In this document: piece by piece, positions 29,283 through 38,051 of the stretch | Numbering within the stretch: position 1 is the stretch's first letter | Layout: each line of letters starts with the position of its first letter | Source: Buttiauxella noackiae ATCC 51607 | GTDB lineage: Bacteria > Pseudomonadota > Gammaproteobacteria > Enterobacterales > Enterobacteriaceae | Direction of reading: 5' to 3' | NCBI RefSeq assembly: GCF_001654865.1 | Contig: NZ_LXEO01000002.1 | Coordinates: 124,001 to 188,000 of the forward strand | DNA: 64,000 nt | Notes under the pieces: generated by a model | Told to the model about the DNA's origin: nothing | The model's database searches: none | What the model saw: only the letters and a program-made list of their open reading frames with translations | Made by a program: the position numbers and the translations under genes

Positions 29283-30485
29283 ATGAAAATGTTTAAACCC
29301 GCTTTACTGGCTGTTTGTTTATCACTTGGCATGATGAATGTGGCTCACGCAGCTGATTCCATCACAATTGCACCTTTAAAAAATGCACCGGCAGATTTTA
29401 TTAAAGGTGCTGATATTTCGACACTCGCTGAGGTCGAGCGTCAGGGGGGCAAGTTCTATAATGAACAAAATGTTCAACAAGATCCGATTGCTATCCTGAA
29501 ACACAATGGCGTGAACTATGTTCGTCTACGTCTGTGGGTCGATCCGAAAGACAGTACCGGGCAGACTTTTGGTGGCGGAAGCAACGACCTGGCTACCACT
29601 CTTGAATTGGCTAAGCGCGCAAAAGCACAGGGAATGAAGGTACTACTTGATTTCCATTACAGCGACTTCTGGACCGATCCGGGTAAACAATTCAAGCCTA
29701 AAGCATGGCAGAACATGAATTACGACCAGCTTAAAACGGCGATTCATGACTACACGCGTGACACGATTGCCACCTTCAAAAAAGAGGGTGTATTACCAGA
29801 AATGGTGCAAATCGGTAATGAAATTAATGGCGGTATGTTGTGGCCGGAAGGGAAAAGCTGGGGGCAAGGTGGAGGCGAGTTTGACCGTCTGGCGGGGCTT
29901 TTAAATGCAGCAATTAGCGGCTTGCGTGAGAACCTGGCATCGCCAACAGATGTAAAAATCATGCTGCATTTGGCCGAGGGTACTAAAAATGACACCTTCC
30001 ATTGGTGGTTTGATGAAATAACCAAACGTAATGTCCCGTTCGATATTATCGGCCTGTCGATGTACACCTATTGGAATGGGCCAATTAGCGCCTTAAAAGC
30101 CAATATGGACGATATCAGTCAACGTTATCAAAAAGATGTCATCGTAGTTGAAGCTGCTTACGCTTATACCCTGGAGAATTGTGATAACGCGGAAAATAGT
30201 TTTACAGAGAAAGAAGAAAAGGATGGGGGATATCCTGGCACCGTTCAGGGGCAAGCAAACTTTATTCATGATCTGATGCAAAGCGTTATTGATGTTCCTC
30301 AAGGAAAAGGGAAGGGCGTATTTTATTGGGAACCGACCTGGATTGCCGTGCCTGGAAATACCTGGGCCACGCCTGCCGGTATGGAATATACCCATGATAA
30401 ATGGAAAACGGGCAATGCTCGCGAAAATCAGGCGCTATTCGACTGTAAAGGAAAAGTCTTACCTTCTGTGAAAGTTTTTAATTAG
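29283..30485 (+). CDS. ganB: Arabinogalactan endo-beta-1,4-galactanase GanB (GH53)
   Basis: This 400-residue GH53 enzyme has a signal peptide (about 1-24, ending AHAA) and so works in the periplasm or outside. The acid/base Glu180 is in QIGNEINGG and the nucleophile Glu290 in VIVVEAAYAYT. YVRLRLWVDP and DFHYSDFWTDPG are family hallmarks. It cuts beta-1,4-galactan chains of pectin side chains into oligomers. It is translationally close to ganG (gap four bases). Confidence 0.93.
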   Translation: MKMFKPALLAVCLSLGMMNVAHAADSITIAPLKNAPADFIKGADISTLAEVERQGGKFYNEQNVQQDPIAILKHNGVNYVRLRLWVDPKDSTGQTFGGGSNDLATTLELAKRAKAQGMKVLLDFHYSDFWTDPGKQFKPKAWQNMNYDQLKTAIHDYTRDTIATFKKEGVLPEMVQIGNEINGGMLWPEGKSWGQGGGEFDRLAGLLNAAISGLRENLASPTDVKIMLHLAEGTKNDTFHWWFDEITKRNVPFDIIGLSMYTYWNGPISALKANMDDISQRYQKDVIVVEAAYAYTLENCDNAENSFTEKEEKDGGYPGTVQGQANFIHDLMQSVIDVPQGKGKGVFYWEPTWIAVPGNTWATPAGMEYTHDKWKTGNARENQALFDCKGKVLPSVKVFN

Positions 30486-30533
30486 TTTCGCCATTCAGTG
30501 CGGCCCTATATATTTTTTATTTAAGGATTTTTT

Positions 30534-32594
30534 ATGTCTAAATTTCCACCGCTGAGCGCAAAGCTTCCTGCGTTATTGCATGGCGCTGATTATAATCCGG
30601 AACAATGGGAGAATTATCCGGGCATTATTGATAAAGATATTTCCATGATGAAACAAGCGAAATGCAATGTTATGTCTGTGGGGATATTTAGCTGGGCGAA
30701 ACTTGAACCTCATGAAGGGTTATATGACTTCGCCTGGCTTGATGAAATAGTTGAAAAGCTTTATGCCGCGGGAATTCATGTTTTTATAGCAACACCAAGC
30801 GGAGCCCGTCCTGCGTGGATGTCGCAAAAATATCCGCAGGTATTGCGTGTCGGGCGTGACCGAGTTCCTGCGTTACACGGTGGGCGACACAACCACTGTA
30901 TGACTTCGCCGGTGTATCGCAAAAAAGTGCAACAGATCAACCAGCAACTGGCAGAGCGTTATGCTCATCATCCCGCGGTTATTGGCTGGCATATTTCTAA
31001 TGAATATGGTGGCGAGTGCCATTGTGACCGCTGCCAGCAAAAATTCCGTTTGTGGCTACAGGACCGTTATCAGACTCTTGAAAAACTTAATGAAGCCTGG
31101 TGGAGTACCTTCTGGAGCCATACTTATACGGATTGGTCGCAAATTGAGTCTCCTGCTCCGCAAGGGGAAGTGTCGATTCATGGTCTGAATCTCGACTGGC
31201 GTCGTTTTAATACCGCTCAAGTCACCGAGTTCTGCACCGAGGAGGCTAAACCGCTAAAGGCGGCTAATCCTGAATTGCCGACCACTACCAACTTTATGGA
31301 GTATTTCTACGATTACGATTATTGGAAGCTGGCTCAGGCGATTGATTTTATCTCCTGGGACAGTTACCCGATGTGGCATCGTGAAGAAGATGAAACACAA
31401 CTGGCGTGTTACACCGCGATGTATCACGACTTGATGCGCACCCTTAAACAAGGCAAACCATTTGTCCTGATGGAGTCTACGCCGAGTGCTACCAACTGGC
31501 AGCCTACCAGCAAGTTGAAGAAACCGGGTATGCACATTCTCTCCTCGTTACAGGCTGTGGCGCACGGTGCTGATTCCGTACAGTATTTCCAGTGGCGTAA
31601 AAGCCGCGGTTCGGTCGAAAAATTCCATGGCGCTATCGTGGACCATGTCGGACATATTGACACCCGTGTAGGGCGTGAAGTTAGCGAGCTTGGACGTATT
31701 CTGGAACAAATGGCACCGGTGACGGGGAGCCGTGTTGAAGCACAAGTCGCAATTATTTTCGACTGGGAAAGCCGTTGGGCAATGGATGATGCGCAAGGCC
31801 CGCGCAACTGTGGCATGGAATATGAAAAGACGGTCGTCGATCATTACCGTCCATTCTGGGAGCAGGGTATTGCTGTTGATGTGATTAACGCTGATTGCGA
31901 TCTTTCTGGTTATAAACTGGTTATTGCGCCGATGCTGTATATGGTACGCGAAGGTTTTGCCGAAAAAGCGACTCGTTTTGTCGAGCAAGGTGGGCAGTTT
32001 GTTGCCACCTACTGGAGCGGTGTGGTGAATGAGACTGATTTATGTCACCTCGGCGGATTCCCTGGCCCACTACGCCCATTATTGGGTATTTGGGCCGAGG
32101 AAATTGACTGTCTGGCTGATGGCGAAAGCAACATTGTCCAGGGATTGAGCGGAAATAATGCAGGCCTACAAGGGCCATATCAGGTGCGCCATCTGTGTGA
32201 ATTGATTCATTCAGAAGGCGCCCAGGTTTTAGCTCACTATCGTGATGATTTCTATGCGGGTTATCCGGCGGTGACAGTGAATCATGTCGGCAAAGGTAAA
32301 GCCTGGTATGTGGCATCTCGTAATGATGCAGCCTTCCAGCGCGATTTCTTTAACAACATTGTAAACGAACTCAATTTGCCTCGAGCCCTGGATTGTACAT
32401 TCCCGCAAGGGGTGACTGCCCATCGCCGTACCGATGGCGAGAGCGAGTTTATTGTCGTACAGAATTACAGTGCCCTGGAGCAGTCGGTGACACTGCCTGC
32501 AGAGTTCCTCGATATGGTCGGTAAGCAAACCGTCCAGGGAAACTTAACTCTTGCACCATGGGGAAGCCGTGTTCTAAACCGTCGCCTCGCCTGA
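30534..32594 (+). CDS. ganA: Beta-galactosidase GanA (GH42)
   Basis: This 686-residue GH42 enzyme has no signal peptide, so it is cytoplasmic. The acid/base Glu157 is in WHISNEYGG and the nucleophile Glu314 in LMESTPS. Cys122, Cys162, Cys164 and Cys167 form the zinc site typical of the family. It splits imported galacto-oligosaccharides into galactose. A terminator follows 20 bases after the stop and closes the ganEFGBA operon. Confidence 0.93.
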   Translation: MSKFPPLSAKLPALLHGADYNPEQWENYPGIIDKDISMMKQAKCNVMSVGIFSWAKLEPHEGLYDFAWLDEIVEKLYAAGIHVFIATPSGARPAWMSQKYPQVLRVGRDRVPALHGGRHNHCMTSPVYRKKVQQINQQLAERYAHHPAVIGWHISNEYGGECHCDRCQQKFRLWLQDRYQTLEKLNEAWWSTFWSHTYTDWSQIESPAPQGEVSIHGLNLDWRRFNTAQVTEFCTEEAKPLKAANPELPTTTNFMEYFYDYDYWKLAQAIDFISWDSYPMWHREEDETQLACYTAMYHDLMRTLKQGKPFVLMESTPSATNWQPTSKLKKPGMHILSSLQAVAHGADSVQYFQWRKSRGSVEKFHGAIVDHVGHIDTRVGREVSELGRILEQMAPVTGSRVEAQVAIIFDWESRWAMDDAQGPRNCGMEYEKTVVDHYRPFWEQGIAVDVINADCDLSGYKLVIAPMLYMVREGFAEKATRFVEQGGQFVATYWSGVVNETDLCHLGGFPGPLRPLLGIWAEEIDCLADGESNIVQGLSGNNAGLQGPYQVRHLCELIHSEGAQVLAHYRDDFYAGYPAVTVNHVGKGKAWYVASRNDAAFQRDFFNNIVNELNLPRALDCTFPQGVTAHRRTDGESEFIVVQNYSALEQSVTLPAEFLDMVGKQTVQGNLTLAPWGSRVLNRRLA

Positions 32595-32609
32595 GGTCGA
32601 TAGCTTTAT

Positions 32610-32640
32610 CCGCCCACTCATCCGAGTGGGCATTTTTATA
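32610..32640 (+). terminator. Rho-independent terminator after ganA
   Basis: GCCCACTC and GAGTGGGC arms with a four-base ATCC loop are followed by ATTTTTAT. Confidence 0.9.
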
Positions 32641-32670
32641 CCCTAAATTAACTTACTCAAGGTGGATGTT

Positions 32671-32982
32671 ATGATCAGCCTGAAATCGTTTATGCATTAT
32701 TTTTCCCACCCCAAACCAGTAGCGTCATTAACTGAAGATGAGGAGCAGCAAGCTGAGTTATTACTTCAATATTTTGGTGGGAAACCGAATATTAAAAATA
32801 TTGATGCTTGTATTACTCGCCTGCGTGTCACTGTAGATGATTTATCGAAAGTGAATACTGATGCATTACAGAAAACAGGTGCGCTAGGTGTGGTGATATT
32901 AGGGAAGGAAGTTCATGCAATATTTGGTAAGCAGTCTGATAATTTACGAAAGATAATGGATGAGCATTTTTCTAAGTCGTAA
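32671..32982 (+). CDS. Stand-alone PTS glucose-type EIIB domain protein
   Basis: This 103-residue protein is a free EIIB of the glucose/N-acetylglucosamine PTS family (residues about 28-100). The phosphorylation site is in NIDACITRLRVTV, with the Cys present, so it could accept phosphate. No EIIC or EIIA is encoded in the window. It lies behind the ganA terminator but before the convergent ganL. AAGGTGG lies five bases before the ATG at 32671; a GTG at 32662 overlaps that site. Its role next to an ABC-based galactan system is unknown; a regulatory or phosphate-transfer role is possible. Confidence 0.82.
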   Translation: MISLKSFMHYFSHPKPVASLTEDEEQQAELLLQYFGGKPNIKNIDACITRLRVTVDDLSKVNTDALQKTGALGVVILGKEVHAIFGKQSDNLRKIMDEHFSKS

Positions 32983-32994
32983 AAATAACCATTT

Positions 32995-33031
32995 AAAATA
33001 AAAAGTGATAACCACTTTTGGTGGTTATCAC
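32995..33031 (-). terminator. Terminator after ganL
   Basis: GTGATAACCAC and GTGGTTATCAC form a perfect 11-base stem (33005-33031). On the minus strand it is followed by TTTTTATTTT, fitting termination of ganL. On the plus strand there is no T-run. Confidence 0.82.
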
Positions 33032-33157
33032 AAAGTTTAGCCAAAGCATAAATAATATTATGCACTAAGTGACGAGTGGCAATAATGGGTAATAAATTCG
33101 TCAATGATCTTTGGAGATACAACCCTGATACTATTTACTGCAATATGAGTAATGGCA

Positions 33158-34420
33158 TTACCACCATGCTTCGACCTGCACACCGAAGTTCCAGGTATCG
33201 CTAGCAGTACGGTCGTTGAATGGCTTGCCATTTTCTGAATCATTTAAATAAGATGCAAATACACGTAGTTCTGGACGAGACATGAAGTCTGGGCCATCAG
33301 CTAAACCTAAAGCAATGGTATATTTCTCACCGCTTTGCTTATAGTTAGAACCGTCTTTGTAATTGTCTTTTTGGTAGAAACCACCTACTTCGCCAATTGC
33401 ACGAACATATTGCGTAAATTGATATTGAGCACGGCCTACAAGCGAGAACAGACTAGTATCGTCGGTGTACTGTGTAATATTATCGGCAGAACCCCAGGTC
33501 AAAACATGGTTGATAGAGAATTTGTCAGTAATAGGGATAAGACCTGTGTTAATAACACGATAGCCTTTTGCATCGTTGGTCATATTCCACATGTCATACC
33601 AACCGCCCCCTTGAGAAACCATATTCTGGGCTAGTCCCTTATTAGCGTATTGCAGAACGGTCTTATTGTAGCCGCCAAACATATCCTGGCTAATTTCGCC
33701 AGTAAGCATGACACCATTGTCGGCATCATATAAACCGCCGTACTCTTCTTTTTGTTTATCAGTAGAATTAGGCATTGCGTAGTCAATACCCACTTCGACC
33801 CACGAACCTGCCCATGGTTTCAGGCCTGCATAACGCAAGTCGATGTAGTTGATATTTACGTCATTGTCACCGTCAACACGGTAATCAACATCGTTGGCAT
33901 CGCCACGAATCCAGGCAAGCGATACAGCACCAGGGCCAACGGTATAGTTTTCAATACCTGCACCAGAACCAGAAATGTTCCAGTATTTGGTGTCAATGAT
34001 ATGTAAGTCGTGGCGTTGGTAGTAACGCTTACCGCCCCAGATAACCGCATTCTTATCACCGGGAACGAGACCTTTAATTTGCAGGTTTAGCTGGCGCAGG
34101 CCGAATTGTGCATCGTCATTAAAGGTGGTTTCGCTATCGTTAGAACCGTCGGACACCATGCTGATCATGCTGTCGAGGTAGAAACTAACATCATCTTTTT
34201 TATAAACCTCAGAACCTAACTCCAGCTCGCCATATGTGTCCGCTTCGTTACCAAGGCGACCTACTTTGTTCTTTTGCCATTCTTGCAGCCCTCCATCGCT
34301 TGATACACCTACGCCAGAACGCAGATAGCCGTGGAAGTCAATTTTTTCGATTGCAAATACAGATGGTGAAGTCAGCGCAACGGCTAACGCGACGGACAAA
34401 GTGCGTAAGCTGGTTTTCAT
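33158..34420 (-). CDS. ganL: LamB-family outer-membrane porin GanL
   Basis: This 420-residue maltoporin-family protein has a signal peptide ending VFA (residue 23). The mature N-terminus IEKIDFHGYLRSGVGVSSDGG and the C-terminus ending in aromatic residues (VQVEAWW) are features of LamB-type 18-strand barrels. The start at 34420 has AGGGGAT upstream; an in-frame extension to 34453 is rejected. In this locus it should pass galacto-oligosaccharides. Maltodextrin uptake cannot be excluded by sequence alone. Confidence 0.87.
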   Translation of the reverse strand: MKTSLRTLSVALAVALTSPSVFAIEKIDFHGYLRSGVGVSSDGGLQEWQKNKVGRLGNEADTYGELELGSEVYKKDDVSFYLDSMISMVSDGSNDSETTFNDDAQFGLRQLNLQIKGLVPGDKNAVIWGGKRYYQRHDLHIIDTKYWNISGSGAGIENYTVGPGAVSLAWIRGDANDVDYRVDGDNDVNINYIDLRYAGLKPWAGSWVEVGIDYAMPNSTDKQKEEYGGLYDADNGVMLTGEISQDMFGGYNKTVLQYANKGLAQNMVSQGGGWYDMWNMTNDAKGYRVINTGLIPITDKFSINHVLTWGSADNITQYTDDTSLFSLVGRAQYQFTQYVRAIGEVGGFYQKDNYKDGSNYKQSGEKYTIALGLADGPDFMSRPELRVFASYLNDSENGKPFNDRTASDTWNFGVQVEAWW

Positions 34421-34689
34421 GTTATCCCCTTTATAGTTTTGTATTACGTTCACATAACGGGTGCAATAAAATGCCTAAACATAATTTCAAGCAATTGGTT
34501 AGTTGGTTTATTGTGATTTAGTGCAAATAAATCAGCGTTATTTGTAACAATAAGTGACGGGGCTCACCAGTTTTTGATATGTGATCGTAGTACAATTGTT
34601 TTGTCGGGTGAGAGGTCGAATTGGGCGATTAGTCATTTAATTTATTGCCCTGATACAATCATTGAAGAACACTTACTGGGAACCTGACT
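34421..34689. promoter_or_regulatory. Divergent control region of ganL and ganR
   Basis: No gene is seen in this 269-base gap. TGTATTACGT at 34440-34449 repeats the word found before ganK. ATGTGATCGTAGTACAAT at 34579-34596 has one good CRP half site (TGTGA) and a poor second one. Confidence 0.4.
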
Positions 34690-35763
34690 ATGAAGTCGAA
34701 AAGCGCCACTTTAGAAGATGTTGCCCGCCATGCAGGGGTTTCTTACCAGACTGTTTCAAGAGTGCTGAATAAATCAGCCAATGTTTCGGAGGCTACGCGC
34801 CGCAAGGTTGAACAATCCATAGAGCAGTTGCGATACGTACCTAACCGTGTTGCGCAACAGTTAGTTGGCAAGCAAAGTATGACAGTGGGGCTGGTCACCA
34901 CTTCATTGGCACTACACGCGCCTTCGCAAGTCGCGGCGGCGGTAAAAAACTATGCCAATATTGAAGGTTATCAGGTGCTGATTTCCATGATTGATGAGAG
35001 CGTAAAACAAAGCATTCAAAACTCCATCAATGAACTCAAGTCTCAGCGGGTAGATAAGGTGATTATCAACGTCCCCCTGGAGACTGATGAGGCAGAGAGA
35101 ATCGCGGCAGAGAATGAAGATGTCATTTGTTTATTTCTGGATGTTGACCCCTACAGCTCCGTGTTTAACGTTTCGTTTAACCCAGCAGATGGCACCCGAG
35201 CGAGCGTTAAATACCTCTATGAATTAGGGCATCGGGACATTGCATTACTGGCAGGGCCAAAGGCGTCGGTTTCGGCGAATCTACGTCTGAAGAGCTGGCT
35301 TGAAACTCTCCAGGGTTACAGTTTAAAACCGGTGAGTGTCATTCATGGTAATTGGGATGCGCAAAGTGGTTATGTTGGCGCGCTGCAAATGTTACGTGAA
35401 ACCCCCAACTTTAGTGCGGTGCTGGTCGCGAATGACCAGATGGCGCTTGGCGTGCTTAGTGCTTTTCACCAGAATCAATTGTCGATCCCCGGGCATAAGT
35501 CGGTTATCGGTTATGACGATACTTATGAAAGCTCTTTTTTCTATCCGGCTCTGACGACGGTTTCGTTGGATTTAGATTTGCAGGGTAGGGAGGCGGTGCG
35601 ACGTATTCTGAGTGCGAGCGATAACGAAACACTTCGTTCATCATCAATCTTGCCAGCCAAACTGGTGGTGCGGAACTCAACCGGGCCTCAGGTTGAAGAA
35701 CATCGCGATATTCAAAAAATAGCTGAAGAGTTACGTTTGATTGCCCAACGTTTATCTCGCTGA
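34690..35763 (+). CDS. ganR: LacI-family regulator of galactan genes (GanR)
   Basis: This 357-residue regulator has a LacI helix-turn-helix at residues 7-30 (TLEDVARHAGVSYQTVSRVLN), the hinge and a periplasmic-binding-protein-like effector domain (about 65-335, starting MTVGLVTTSLAL). The residues YQTVSRVLN in the recognition helix equal LacI itself. It is divergent from ganL and closes the gan locus, so it is the likely repressor released by galactobiose or another galactoside. It is convergent with the next operon. Confidence 0.87.
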   Translation: MKSKSATLEDVARHAGVSYQTVSRVLNKSANVSEATRRKVEQSIEQLRYVPNRVAQQLVGKQSMTVGLVTTSLALHAPSQVAAAVKNYANIEGYQVLISMIDESVKQSIQNSINELKSQRVDKVIINVPLETDEAERIAAENEDVICLFLDVDPYSSVFNVSFNPADGTRASVKYLYELGHRDIALLAGPKASVSANLRLKSWLETLQGYSLKPVSVIHGNWDAQSGYVGALQMLRETPNFSAVLVANDQMALGVLSAFHQNQLSIPGHKSVIGYDDTYESSFFYPALTTVSLDLDLQGREAVRRILSASDNETLRSSSILPAKLVVRNSTGPQVEEHRDIQKIAEELRLIAQRLSR

Positions 35764-35779
35764 GCAATCATCCTAAAGC

Positions 35780-36451
35780 TTAACGTCGGTGCGCCAGGCG
35801 GCGCACCAGACGATCTCCAATACTTTGTACCAATTGCACCATCGCGACCAGAATGACAACGGTGCCAACCATGACCTGGTCGTTAAACCGCTGGTAACCG
35901 TAGCGAATCGCCAGATCTCCCAGACCGCCACCACCAATTACACCCGCCATCGACGAAAAACCAATGAGCATTACGATAGTAAGAGTGATCCCTGCCAGTA
36001 GCGCAGGCAGCGCTTCGGGGAGCAGCACTTTGGTGATGATATGCCAGACATTTCCTCCCATGGATAAAATGGCCTCAATACGACCTTTATCGACCTCATC
36101 TAACGCGTTTTCTACTACACGCGCAAAGAAGGGGAAGGCACCAATAGTTATCGGAACCACTGCGGCTGTGCTGCCTAACGTAGTGCCGATAATTATGCGG
36201 GTAAAAGGAATCAGCGCAATTAACAGCACAATAAACGGCAGTGAACGCCCGACATTCACGACACTGCCAATGACCTGATTGAATAGCGGAGCGGGTAATA
36301 CGCCATCACGACGAGTGAGGAATAACAGTACCCCCAACGGCAATCCAATAAGCACGGTAAACAATGCCGCAAGGCTTACCATGTACAGTGTATCCAGCGA
36401 ACCATCGAGCAGTAATGGCCATAAATCCCCCCATTCTAGGCGACTTCGCAT
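35780..36451 (-). CDS. MetI-like ABC permease
   Basis: This 223-residue permease belongs to the methionine-type family, with five or six helices and the ATPase-contact loop around residue 126 ([13 protein letters not shown]). AAGGAG lies seven bases before the ATG, inside the end of the ATPase gene, which it overlaps by 16 bases. It is the last gene of a four-gene operon headed by an oxygenase. Distinct from the metI of the real metNIQ operon, which maps elsewhere in enterobacteria; the substrate is unknown. Confidence 0.86.
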   Translation of the reverse strand: MRSRLEWGDLWPLLLDGSLDTLYMVSLAALFTVLIGLPLGVLLFLTRRDGVLPAPLFNQVIGSVVNVGRSLPFIVLLIALIPFTRIIIGTTLGSTAAVVPITIGAFPFFARVVENALDEVDKGRIEAILSMGGNVWHIITKVLLPEALPALLAGITLTIVMLIGFSSMAGVIGGGGLGDLAIRYGYQRFNDQVMVGTVVILVAMVQLVQSIGDRLVRRLAHRR

Positions 36452-37227
36452 AATAGACTCCTTGTTATACCAATACGGCGTAAGAATGCCTGTTCCGCAG
36501 CATCTCCAGGGAGCAAAGCCTGACGCAGACGAGATCTGGGGATGACCAGCAATTCAGACAGCGAACCGCTTTCTATAAGCTTGCCGTGTTCCAGCAATGC
36601 CGCGTGGTCACAGATAGCTTTTACCACTTCCAGTTGATGGGTTATCAGTACAATGGTGACGCCGAGTTTATGGTTAATATCCTTCAGCAGTGCCAATACG
36701 GACGCGGTGGTTTCACTATCTAATGCGCTGGTCGCTTCATCACACAGCAGAACATCAGGATGGGCAGCCAGTGCACGAGCAATTCCCACACGTTGTTTTT
36801 GCCCACCGGAAAGTTGTGAAGGAAAAGCCTGTGCTTTATCGCTAAGGCCGACTAACTCGAGTAGTTCCGTGATGCGTGTTTGTCGTTCTTCACGGGGAAG
36901 ACCCGCAATTTCTAACGGTACGGCGATGTTGTCCGCCACATTTCGCGCATGAATCAGGTTGAAGTGCTGGAATACCATTCCGGTGCGTTGACGATGTACC
37001 CGCAACTCTCGGTTATTGAGAGTAGTGATATCGATACCTTGCATCAGAATGCGGCCCGATGTGGGCCGCTCCAGCAAATTAAGGCAGCGAATCAAGGTGC
37101 TTTTCCCTGCGCCACTGCGCCCGAGAATGCCGTAGATTGCGCCGTCGGGCACAGTCAGTGAGACATCATCCAGTGCCGGTTGGCCTCCTCCGGCATACAC
37201 CTTGCTCAGCCGCTCAAGGGTTATCAT
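36436..37227 (-). CDS. MetN-like ABC ATPase lacking the C-terminal regulatory domain
   Basis: This 263-residue ATPase is of the methionine-importer type, with Walker A GRSGAGKS at 36-43, signature LSGGQ at 139-143, Walker B LLCDEA and switch His197. Genuine MetN is about 343 residues, with a C-terminal NIL domain that binds methionine and inhibits transport. Here the protein stops at 263, so that domain is missing. Its ATG overlaps the stop of the binding-protein gene (ATGA). The missing domain argues against feedback by methionine. Confidence 0.87.
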   Translation of the reverse strand: MITLERLSKVYAGGGQPALDDVSLTVPDGAIYGILGRSGAGKSTLIRCLNLLERPTSGRILMQGIDITTLNNRELRVHRQRTGMVFQHFNLIHARNVADNIAVPLEIAGLPREERQTRITELLELVGLSDKAQAFPSQLSGGQKQRVGIARALAAHPDVLLCDEATSALDSETTASVLALLKDINHKLGVTIVLITHQLEVVKAICDHAALLEHGKLIESGSLSELLVIPRSRLRQALLPGDAAEQAFLRRIGITRSLLCEVA

Positions 37228-38033
37228 GACTGTGGCGTAGCAACCGGGATCACTGAGCCGTTAAACTGCTTGCGAATAAAATCAGCAACCTGTGGTGATT
37301 GAAGATCTTTCGCCAGCTCCTTGATACGTGGATCGTTTGCCAGATTTGGATTAGTGACCAGAATATTGGCATACGGGTTATGAGTGGCACTTTCCAACCC
37401 CAGCGCATCTTTTGAGGGTGTTAAACCGGCTTCCAATGCGTAGTTACCATTAATCACGGCTAAATCGACATCATCAAGCGAACGCGGCAGTTGCGGCGCT
37501 TCGATTTCAATAATCTTAAGCTTCTTAGGATTGCTTGCGATATCGCGCGGTGTCGCCTGGTTTTGCGCAGCATCTTTAAATTCAGGTTTCAGCGTGATCA
37601 ATCCTTTGTCCTGCAAAAGATAGAGTGCCCGACTTAGGTTGGTAACGTTATTGGGTAAGGCGATGGTGGCATTCTCGGGAACGGATTTCAGGTCTTTATA
37701 TTTATGTGAATAAATCCCCAATGGCTCGATGTGAACAGTGGCAGCAACGGTGAATTTTTTACCTAACGCTTTCTCCTGGTCGCGTAAATACGGAACATGC
37801 TGGAAGTAGTTGGCGTCCACATCTCCGTTGGCCAACAGTTCGTTGGCGTTTACGCCGTTACTAAGCTCAATGACTTTAAGCTTTAAATTAGGATCGAGTT
37901 TCTGCACAAAGGCCAGGATTTCTGCGTGTGGCACAGCATCTGCTGCAATGCGTAAGGTATCTGCTGCCTGAGCGCTAAAAGCCAGAGTCAAAGACAGCGC
38001 AATCCCTGCCAGTTTAAAAGAGGCATATTTCAT
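37224..38033 (-). CDS. MetQ/NlpA-family periplasmic binding protein
   Basis: This 269-residue binding protein of the NlpA/MetQ family has a signal peptide ending AQA (about residue 23). No lipobox cysteine is present, unlike MetQ, which is a lipoprotein, so the mature protein is probably soluble in the periplasm. The motif [20 protein letters not shown] is typical of the family. The start at 38033 has AAGGAAA upstream; an in-frame ATG at 38048 is less likely. It lies 18 bases after the oxygenase gene. The ligand is unknown. Confidence 0.87.
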   Translation of the reverse strand: MKYASFKLAGIALSLTLAFSAQAADTLRIAADAVPHAEILAFVQKLDPNLKLKVIELSNGVNANELLANGDVDANYFQHVPYLRDQEKALGKKFTVAATVHIEPLGIYSHKYKDLKSVPENATIALPNNVTNLSRALYLLQDKGLITLKPEFKDAAQNQATPRDIASNPKKLKIIEIEAPQLPRSLDDVDLAVINGNYALEAGLTPSKDALGLESATHNPYANILVTNPNLANDPRIKELAKDLQSPQVADFIRKQFNGSVIPVATPQS

Positions 38034-38051
38034 GGTGGTTTCCTTCAATAT

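Noticed and set aside
33005-33031. Perfect 11-base stem as terminator of the EIIB gene
   Set aside because: On the plus strand no T-run follows; the T-run is on the minus strand, so it was assigned to ganL.
33158-34420. Calling the porin maltoporin LamB
   Set aside because: It lies in a galactan locus and not next to malK; the family fits but the substrate is better inferred as galacto-oligosaccharides.
35780-38033. Annotation as the housekeeping methionine importer metNIQ
   Set aside because: The ATPase lacks the NIL domain, the binding protein lacks a lipobox, and no MetJ-type repeat is seen before the operon.
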